Both the position numbers and the translations under genes were made by a program. The notes beneath the pieces are model-generated. The model had not been told where the DNA came from, did no database searches, and was given only the letters and a program-made list of their open reading frames with translations. A stretch of DNA of 37,354 bases, from the NCBI GenBank assembly GCA_003635185.1, contig PYJA01000096.1, positions 1 through 37,354 of the forward strand, given 5' to 3'. Origin of the DNA: Candidatus Poribacteria bacterium. GTDB lineage: Bacteria > Poribacteria > WGA-4E > WGA-3G. Shown in pieces: positions 32,182-37,354 of this stretch; within the stretch, counting starts at the first letter, position 1; the number at the start of each line of letters is the position of its first letter.

Positions 32182-32218
32182 TGCCAAAAACTGGACACAC
32201 CCGCGTGTAATAATTTTC

Positions 32219-32248
32219 TTGCAACTTTTTTAGGTTTTGGTGTATAAT
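32219..32248 (+). promoter_or_regulatory. Promoter of the envelope operon
   Basis: TTGCAA (32219-32224), an 18-base spacer and a perfect TATAAT (32243-32248). The start near 32255 lies about 60 bases before the first ATG at 32318. Confidence 0.6.
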
Positions 32249-32317
32249 ATCTATGAAGCATATATAAATGTGAATTTTGTTATCTATCTTCTGACGAAAC
32301 AACGGAGTAATAGAGCG

Positions 32318-32758
32318 ATGTTGCGAAAACATTGGCAGTTTCCCATCTTATTTGCGGTGTTGATCTGTGTTCATGCTGTATGTCCACTCTTCTGTGCGGC
32401 TTTTGGACAAATCTTGTGCAGAAGCGTCCCCGAAACAATGCGGATGGCGCAGACTGAAACGGATTCGCCTTGTTGTCAAAAGACGAAAACAGACACTACA
32501 TGTGAATCTGAAACACCTTCAGAAGGTGAAACTGCTTGCTGTTTAAATAATTTAGAACTGATTCTGCCTGTAGATTCATATAATGGAGACGCTATCCGTG
32601 AATCGTTCACGCACCCAATCGTTTCTACTGTTCCGTTCTCTACGACTTTTCCTGTCGATCAGGAGATATTACTTTATCTCCCGTCCCCACCTAAGTTATT
32701 TATCTCTCACTTAAATAGCGATATATCCCGCCGCGGTCCTCCGGACACCCGTTCTTAA
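32318..32758 (+). CDS. Small exported Cys-rich protein, function unknown
   Basis: A 146-residue protein. Start set at ATG 32318 (GGAG about 10 bases upstream); a longer frame to 32237 overlaps the promoter. Residues 1-28 are a signal or anchor segment (FPILFAVLICVHAVCPLFCAAF) with two Cys inside. Further Cys appear as SPCCQKT and ACCLNN with charged Glu/Thr spacers between, a pattern suited to metal binding or disulfides. The C-terminal half (LPSPPKLFISHLN, RRGPPDTRS) is proline-rich. It resembles the small hypothetical proteins found beside metal-efflux genes, but I cannot assign a family. First gene of the rightward operon. Confidence 0.55.
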   Translation: MLRKHWQFPILFAVLICVHAVCPLFCAAFGQILCRSVPETMRMAQTETDSPCCQKTKTDTTCESETPSEGETACCLNNLELILPVDSYNGDAIRESFTHPIVSTVPFSTTFPVDQEILLYLPSPPKLFISHLNSDISRRGPPDTRS

Positions 32759-32791
32759 TTAATTTCAACTACTCATAATTTAGTGATTTCC

Positions 32792-32820
32792 TTTCCCTGC
32801 CTTGTGTGAGGCAACGGAAA
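32792..32820 (+). terminator. Weak hairpin after the first operon gene
   Basis: TTTCC pairs with GGAAA and GCCT with AGGC (32792-32820), a two-part stem with a short loop. The run after it is not a clean U-tract, so it may cause partial termination or merely mark a spacer. Confidence 0.25.
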
Positions 32821-32880
32821 AATTGATTTATTTGAATTTATATTTAACTTTTTACGGGTTGATATTATGGAGGAATTAAA

Positions 32881-33897
32881 ATGCAATCCCGAATTTCCAC
32901 GTTTTTCAATTTTCGTTTTACGATAGCAATCGTTGTAACCATTTTATTTTTTCTCAACTTCGGCTTTGCCGAACAACATGAAAAGCATGACACACATAAG
33001 GCACATAAAACCGATGCCTTAAATGTGATGCTTCACACCGAACCGCAAAAGATTCAGGCTGGAGAACCTACGACCTTAACGTTTCATCTTACCGATGCGA
33101 AGGGTGAACCTTTTACGGATCTGATGGTGCATCATGATCGGATTCTCCATGTGTTAATAGTGGGTGAGAATTTACAGATTATAGGACACATCCATCCTGA
33201 AGATTTTGAGTCTCGCGATCTGATGGCGGAACTTGAAGGTGCTTATAGAGTGCACTTTACTTTTCCTGTAGCAGGGAGATATATTCTTGCACTTGATGTG
33301 ATGACAGCGGATGCTGAATTCGCAAAATATCTGCACGTAGATGTTGAAGGTGACAAGAAGATGACTGATGTTTCTCAAGATTTTGGCAGGGAAAAAGTTG
33401 TTTTCGGTTATACTGATGAAGGCGGGGATCGGTATACAAAAGCCGTTTCCATAGCAGATGGAAAAGGGACATCTACATATCATGTGAAAATGAATGCGCC
33501 AGAAAAGATTACGGCAGGTGAAATGGTTCATATCACCTATCATTTTTCGCGTGATGAGAAACCGATCACCGATCTCGTTCCATTTTTGGACGCACCGATG
33601 CATTTTGCTATTGTCAGTACCCGTTTAGATGGTATACTACATACGCATGGTACAGTTCCGATGAATGGAGATATGGGTAAAATGAAGAAGAAAGACCCGC
33701 ATGCCGGACACAAAATGAAAAAGACACCTACAACAGGGCATCAACATCAAGGGAGTACACCAGATAAATTTGGACCTACCGTGATGCTCATGACGACATT
33801 CCAGAAACCGGGTGTCTATCAGATTTTTGGTCAACTTAAGCATGACGATCAAATTTTGTTTCCCACTTTCATGGTCAAAGTTGAGGAGTCAGACTAA
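32881..33897 (+). CDS. Exported His-rich protein with duplicated YtkA/FixH-like domain
   Basis: A 338-residue protein; ATG 32881 follows GGAGG by 7 bases. Residues 1-30 form a signal peptide (ending FGFAEQ). Two similar beta-sandwich domains follow, about 40-155 (LTFHLTDAKGEPFTDLMVHHDRILHVLIV, then HIHPEDF) and 165-338 (ITYHFSRDEKPITDLVPF, MHFAIVSTRLDGILHTHG, then FQKPGVYQIFGQL). Both have the D-L-x-x-H-x-L-H-V/F-I layout seen in YtkA-like/FixH-type domains, and the second carries a His/Met/Lys-rich insert (GKMKKKDPHAGHKMKKTPTTGHQHQ) that could bind copper or another soft metal. Envelope metal handling is the best guess. Second gene of the operon. Confidence 0.65.
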   Translation: MQSRISTFFNFRFTIAIVVTILFFLNFGFAEQHEKHDTHKAHKTDALNVMLHTEPQKIQAGEPTTLTFHLTDAKGEPFTDLMVHHDRILHVLIVGENLQIIGHIHPEDFESRDLMAELEGAYRVHFTFPVAGRYILALDVMTADAEFAKYLHVDVEGDKKMTDVSQDFGREKVVFGYTDEGGDRYTKAVSIADGKGTSTYHVKMNAPEKITAGEMVHITYHFSRDEKPITDLVPFLDAPMHFAIVSTRLDGILHTHGTVPMNGDMGKMKKKDPHAGHKMKKTPTTGHQHQGSTPDKFGPTVMLMTTFQKPGVYQIFGQLKHDDQILFPTFMVKVEESD

Positions 33898-33910
33898 ACC
33901 ATTTTAAACT

Positions 33911-33936
33911 GTAGGGCGGGTTTCGACTCGCCCTAC
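33911..33936. repeat. Intergenic hairpin GTAGGGCGGGT-TTCG-ACTCGCCCTAC
   Basis: Eleven-base arms with one G-T wobble around a TTCG loop, 13 bases after the stop at 33897. Related hairpins built on GGGCG / CGCCC occur at 34951 and 36615, one in each spacer of this operon. Confidence 0.75.
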
Positions 33937-33959
33937 CAATGTAAAACAAGGAGAGAAAA

Positions 33960-34937
33960 ATGATTTTCCAAATTTTCCATCCGTCTCGTGCGGGCATTCT
34001 GCTTGTAATAGTTTCCTTGATGGTCCTTACCCCACTACTGAGTGACGCACATGAAACAGAGTGGCCAGGGAAGAAACTTGCAGCTATTTTCCCAAAAGCG
34101 AAAAAATTTGTTCAGCGAAGTGCACCATTGACAAAAGAAAAAATCGCTTCTATTGAAAAAGAACTGGGTACTCAACTTCGGAAAGAAGACCAGAAACCGA
34201 TTTTTTATATTCCGATTGGTGAAAACAAAAGACCGATTGGCTTAGTCCTGTTTGTTGATGTGCAGGGACCGCGTGGTGTTATTGACGGTGCCGTTGGACT
34301 CGACATGAAGGGCAAGGTCGTGAAAGTGGTAGTCTATGAACACAAAGAATCGGATGCGATTGCATCAGAGAAGTTTCTCAAGCAGTTCATCGGTAAGGGC
34401 ATAGATGATGCTTTCGCAGTCGGTAAGGATATTGAGGCTGTTAAGGGACAAGAAGCGGCTTCAAAAGCGGTCGCTTTGCTTCCGAAAAAGACGCTTGTCA
34501 TGAGTTACGCTCTCTTTCTAAAACGCAAACCAAAGTCGGATGCGGAAAAAACACCGCAACCGGAAGAACCCCCAGAAGAATTGCCTGAAGTTGAGGACCT
34601 AAAAGAACTCATGATTTTAATGGTGGATGCCTATTGGGAAATCGTTGACTACTTTGACAAAGGCGAAGGAAAAGCAGAAGCGGTAGCCGCAGCGAAAAAA
34701 CTTGCCACTTACACCAAATTGATCTCCGATTTTGAGCCGACGAAAAACGCTGATCAGAAAGAAGAATATGCTGAGCTGCAGGAGAAGTTTGGCAAAACGC
34801 TCATAGAATTCGCTAAAGCACTTGATAAGAACGGAATTTCTGATGAAACGCGCAAGCAGTGGGATGCAATCGATGTGTTAATAAAACAGGCGCACATCCG
34901 ATTCAGCGAAAAACCAATTGACCTTGAAGAGTATTAA
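33960..34937 (+). CDS. Exported FMN-binding-like protein
   Basis: A 325-residue protein; ATG 33960 follows AAGGAGAG. Residues 1-30 are a signal peptide (GILLVIVSLMVLTPLLSDAHE). Residues 35-190 match the periplasmic FMN-binding module of the NosR/RnfG type: IPIGENKRPIGLVLFVDVQGPRGVIDGAVGLDMKGKVVKVVVYEHKESDA, then FLKQFIGKGIDDAF and GQEAASKAVALLP, where the usual S(T)GAT flavinylation motif is weak or absent. The rest (about 200-325) is a helical, acidic C-terminal domain. Such proteins pass electrons across or along the membrane. In this operon it precedes the cytochrome/barrel protein, so a redox role is plausible but unproven. Confidence 0.6.
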   Translation: MIFQIFHPSRAGILLVIVSLMVLTPLLSDAHETEWPGKKLAAIFPKAKKFVQRSAPLTKEKIASIEKELGTQLRKEDQKPIFYIPIGENKRPIGLVLFVDVQGPRGVIDGAVGLDMKGKVVKVVVYEHKESDAIASEKFLKQFIGKGIDDAFAVGKDIEAVKGQEAASKAVALLPKKTLVMSYALFLKRKPKSDAEKTPQPEEPPEELPEVEDLKELMILMVDAYWEIVDYFDKGEGKAEAVAAAKKLATYTKLISDFEPTKNADQKEEYAELQEKFGKTLIEFAKALDKNGISDETRKQWDAIDVLIKQAHIRFSEKPIDLEEY

Positions 34938-34950
34938 AGGTTGAAGTCTC

Positions 34951-34977
34951 GGAGGGCGGATTCTAAGTTCGCCCTCC
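34951..34977. repeat. Intergenic hairpin GGAGGGCGGA / TTCGCCCTCC
   Basis: Ten-base arms around a seven-base loop, 14 bases after the stop at 34937 and before the next RBS. Same family as 33911-33936. Confidence 0.7.
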
Positions 34978-35004
34978 ATTCATTTTCATATAAAGGAACT
35001 TATC

Positions 35005-36528
35005 ATGCGAAAAATCTTTCTTCTCTGCGTGATGGCACTCTTTTGTGCAATGATCGCAGATCAGTCGGTTTATGCTTTACCAGCGTTTCATAAAATGTTC
35101 AAGGCTAAATATAAATGGGCAGGTGGGTGCAACGTATGTCACACCTCAAAGAAGGGTGGGGATTCGCCTAATCCCTACGGCAGGGCATTCCTACATAACG
35201 GCATGAATCTGTCAACGTTCATACGGATTGAAAAGACGGATTCGGATAAAGACGGTTTTAGCAATATCGCTGAGATAATTGCTCGTTCATACCCAGGAGA
35301 TGCTGCCAGTACACCCGAAAATGTTGAATCACCTGACAACCTCTCTGAATCAGATGATGCATTAGACTTGGATGATGTTTTTAGTTTTGATGACGTAGAG
35401 ACAACGGAGAATGCAGGTGGTTCAGATTTTCTTGGCGGCGCGTTTGGCGACCTTGTATTTGGTGGCGCGTTGGATATACGCCGCCCCACTCGCGGGCAGG
35501 ATTTTATACCTGATAGGAACAATTGGGACAGCGGCACTACACTCATTCATGTTGCCGAATTTGTTGTGACAACCAGTGTTGGTGATCATGTTAGCATATT
35601 AGGGGAGCAGCTGTTGACCACTTCTCCATTAGGAACACAGGTAGCGGACGACCATGGATTTATTTACGCTATTTTGACAGGACTGCCTGTTTTACCGAAG
35701 GGCGCGTCTCTGAAAATTGGTCGGTTTCGGCACGGTTTCGGTATTGATACAAAGTCTGATGCTGCAGCGAATCCGTTGTACAATCTGGTTCGGAAGAATA
35801 TCGGTTTTATTTCTGACCGTGGATTTCAACTGAACGGTTTCGTAGGTCCCGTCTCGTACGTCCTATCACTTGCGGATGGACCGGACTCGCTCCGCACTGT
35901 TACAGAAGGGACGGTAGCAACAGGTGTCCGAATCGGTCCGCACGGTAGTGGAGGCGGTATTCTGAAACCGATCCGCAACAACAGTCCGCCGCTGTTTGCT
36001 CATGTGAACGGCACACTTCCACTTTTCGGCAAACGGATTTGGCTTGGTGCATCCTATTTTGATGGCAATAGTTATCCGTTTAATCCGATTAACGGTGATG
36101 TCAACCCGTCAACGTTGGTCTACAAACGGCGTGTCGGTCTTGCGACAAGTTTCAAGTTGTGGCGGTTTGATCTTGCTGCAGAATGGGTTCGTGGCAAAGA
36201 TACACAACTCTTGAAATATCTGCATATTCCGATTCCAACGGAAGATCGTAATGCGATGATAGAGGGATATTACCTACATGCCGAACTACCTTTGACAGAT
36301 ACTTTAGATATTCGGTTGAAGTATGATATATGGAATCCGAATACAGAGAAATTTAGGATGTTTACGTTCAACCGAGAACCTGATGAACAGGTGTGGTCGA
36401 CGCTGGGCGGTGCATTGACATGGCATTTTGCCGAAGGTGCTTTCGCGCGGCTTGTTTATCAAGTGAATAACGTTGAAAAACCGACGCGAAGTGCGGCAAT
36501 TATTCCGCAGCTTTTAGTTGAATTTTGA
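35005..36528 (+). CDS. Monohaem cytochrome fused to an outer-membrane beta-barrel
   Basis: A 507-residue exported protein; ATG 35005 follows AAGGAA by 6 bases. Signal peptide 1-24 (cleaved after VYA). A CNVCH haem motif (C42, C45, H46) lies in FHKMFKAKYKWAGGCNVCHT, the arrangement of a short c-type cytochrome module. A calcium-like loop DSDKDGFSNIAEI (79-91) and an acidic linker follow. Residues about 150-507 have strand-rich repeats of alternating hydrophobics (FVVTTSVGDHVSIL, SLKIGRFRHGFGID, WLGASYFDGNSYPF, LRLKYDIWNP, WHFAEGAFARLVYQVNN) and end in LLVEF, a typical barrel C-terminus. It could move electrons or bind a ligand at the outer membrane. Last gene of the operon. Confidence 0.7.
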   Translation: MRKIFLLCVMALFCAMIADQSVYALPAFHKMFKAKYKWAGGCNVCHTSKKGGDSPNPYGRAFLHNGMNLSTFIRIEKTDSDKDGFSNIAEIIARSYPGDAASTPENVESPDNLSESDDALDLDDVFSFDDVETTENAGGSDFLGGAFGDLVFGGALDIRRPTRGQDFIPDRNNWDSGTTLIHVAEFVVTTSVGDHVSILGEQLLTTSPLGTQVADDHGFIYAILTGLPVLPKGASLKIGRFRHGFGIDTKSDAAANPLYNLVRKNIGFISDRGFQLNGFVGPVSYVLSLADGPDSLRTVTEGTVATGVRIGPHGSGGGILKPIRNNSPPLFAHVNGTLPLFGKRIWLGASYFDGNSYPFNPINGDVNPSTLVYKRRVGLATSFKLWRFDLAAEWVRGKDTQLLKYLHIPIPTEDRNAMIEGYYLHAELPLTDTLDIRLKYDIWNPNTEKFRMFTFNREPDEQVWSTLGGALTWHFAEGAFARLVYQVNNVEKPTRSAAIIPQLLVEF

Positions 36529-36614
36529 TCAGAACTCGATTCAGCATACAGTTGCGTTAATTTTCAACAGCACTTGTCATAATTTATGAGACGGCCTGAT
36601 GTTGTATATTCGGC

Positions 36615-36643
36615 AGGGCGAGAAATAGTTTTTACCTCGCCCT
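36615..36643. repeat. Hairpin AGGGCGAG / CTCGCCCT after the operon
   Basis: Eight-base arms around a 13-base A/T-rich loop, about 87 bases after the final stop. It is the third member of the operon's GGGCG hairpin family and may stabilise or end the transcript. Confidence 0.6.
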
Positions 36644-36727
36644 AATCGAATAAGAGTTGTCCATTTTTGGAGGGTTTTAACTAAATAATGATGCACGCAT
36701 CTGATTCAAACGCTTATATCCACAATT

Positions 36728-37354
36728 TTAGAGAGGACTGTCTATTAGGGTCTCTTGGAAGTCTTGAAAAGAGGTTGCGAGTGAGGCGTTAAGGCTAATC
36801 TGCTTGAGCTGGTTGATGTCAGTGATGACTTCAAGTCTCTGTCTCAGCGCGTTGACATCAGTATTAGGGAAACGTGCTTTGACGACTGCCAATGTATTTT
36901 CAATGCTCATTTGGCGCGCCCCTTGTTCAATACCTTGTTCAATACCTTGTTCAATGCCGCGTTGCATAACGCGTTCATAAAAAGGAGATTCTTGCATGAT
37001 TGCCTCCAATATAGGATCCTGAAAAAACTCAGGTGGATGTGCTAAACTCCCGAAAAGCGAGAGTGCAAATAAAAGGGTAGCCCGCATCTCTCTGCCAACA
37101 TCAACTGTCTGGGTGGTCTCTATACACTTTTCAACCCAAGCTTGAGGTGTCATGTCTGCGGGCGGTTTCATCAAAGCTGTGAAAGGCAGCAACCCGACGG
37201 CTTCGGGTTCTAAAAACGATTCACCTTCTAACTCATAGATGCGGATGACGTTATACTGAAACCACCCACCACCCCGTTGCGTGTTTCCATATCTATAGAA
37301 ACCAAGGTCCCTTCGACCCGCAGGAGGACGGAAATACAACACCGTTGAATAAAC
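36728..37354 (-). CDS. C-terminal part of an Rpn/PD-(D/E)XK nuclease-type protein (cut by window edge)
   Basis: At least 208 residues, with the frame open to the right edge, so the N-terminal nuclease core lies outside. The visible part has VYSTVLYFRPPAGRRD, an EAVGLLPFTALMKPPADMTP segment, and a helical tail with GIEQGIEQGIEQGARQMS followed by VKARFPN. This IEQG repeat before a C-terminal helical domain is common in Rpn-family putative transposases and recombination-promoting nucleases. The catalytic residues cannot be seen here. The DNA behind the IEQG tract is a 15-base tandem repeat (TTCAATACCTTG units near 36926-36960). Confidence 0.6.
   Translation of the reverse strand, partial: VYSTVLYFRPPAGRRDLGFYRYGNTQRGGGWFQYNVIRIYELEGESFLEPEAVGLLPFTALMKPPADMTPQAWVEKCIETTQTVDVGREMRATLLFALSLFGSLAHPPEFFQDPILEAIMQESPFYERVMQRGIEQGIEQGIEQGARQMSIENTLAVVKARFPNTDVNALRQRLEVITDINQLKQISLNASLATSFQDFQETLIDSPL

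Overview
The window reads as a Gram-negative bacterial chromosome fragment, most likely from a Candidatus Poribacteria lineage. This is an inference. It rests on a UBact/Pup-type proteasome locus in a Gram-negative setting (signal peptides, outer-membrane beta-barrels), many intergenic palindromic and MITE-like repeats, a T9SS-like C-terminal domain, and secreted proteins of a poribacterial style. TGA, TAA and TAG all serve as stop codons, and most genes have clear AGGAG-type ribosome binding sites.

Layout. 1-6.9 kb: the end of a DUF971 protein, then a leftward pair (cold-shock/Sm-like RNA-binding protein and YkgJ cysteine-cluster protein), a rightward amidohydrolase, and leftward mtnA and an AlsS-type acetolactate synthase. 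7-10.8 kb: a large secreted subtilisin-like protease with FG-GAP-like repeats and a sorting-type C-terminus. 10.8-15.3 kb: a HEAT-TM-TPR protein flanked by two repeat-rich gaps, the larger about 1.9 kb of nested miniature elements. 15.4-25.5 kb: a bacterial proteasome and UBact locus in the order arc, dop, ubact, prcB, prcA, then pafA. Between prcA and pafA lie an EcoRI-like restriction-modification pair and a tnpB insertion-sequence element. Next come an aldo/keto reductase and an outer-membrane beta-barrel gene with two in-frame UGA codons in a UxxU arrangement right after its signal peptide, a strong selenocysteine candidate. 27.8-31.7 kb: a small membrane protein, a cupin, and a leftward three-gene cluster of secreted or anchored Cys/His-rich proteins with a structured leader. 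32.3-36.5 kb: a rightward operon of exported proteins (Cys-rich small protein, duplicated His-rich YtkA/FixH-like protein, FMN-binding-like protein, monohaem cytochrome fused to a beta-barrel) with similar hairpins between genes. The right edge holds the C-terminal part of an Rpn/PD-(D/E)XK-type protein.

How the genes work together. UBact is a small ubiquitin-like tag already encoded with a C-terminal Gly-Glu. PafA should ligate it to lysines, Dop should remove it, and the ARC ATPase should recognise and unfold tagged proteins and feed them to the PrcA/PrcB core. The proteasome frame is intact, but pafA has been separated from the rest by mobile and defence genes. The 32-36 kb operon looks like an envelope metal-handling or electron-transfer system; its substrate cannot be read from sequence.
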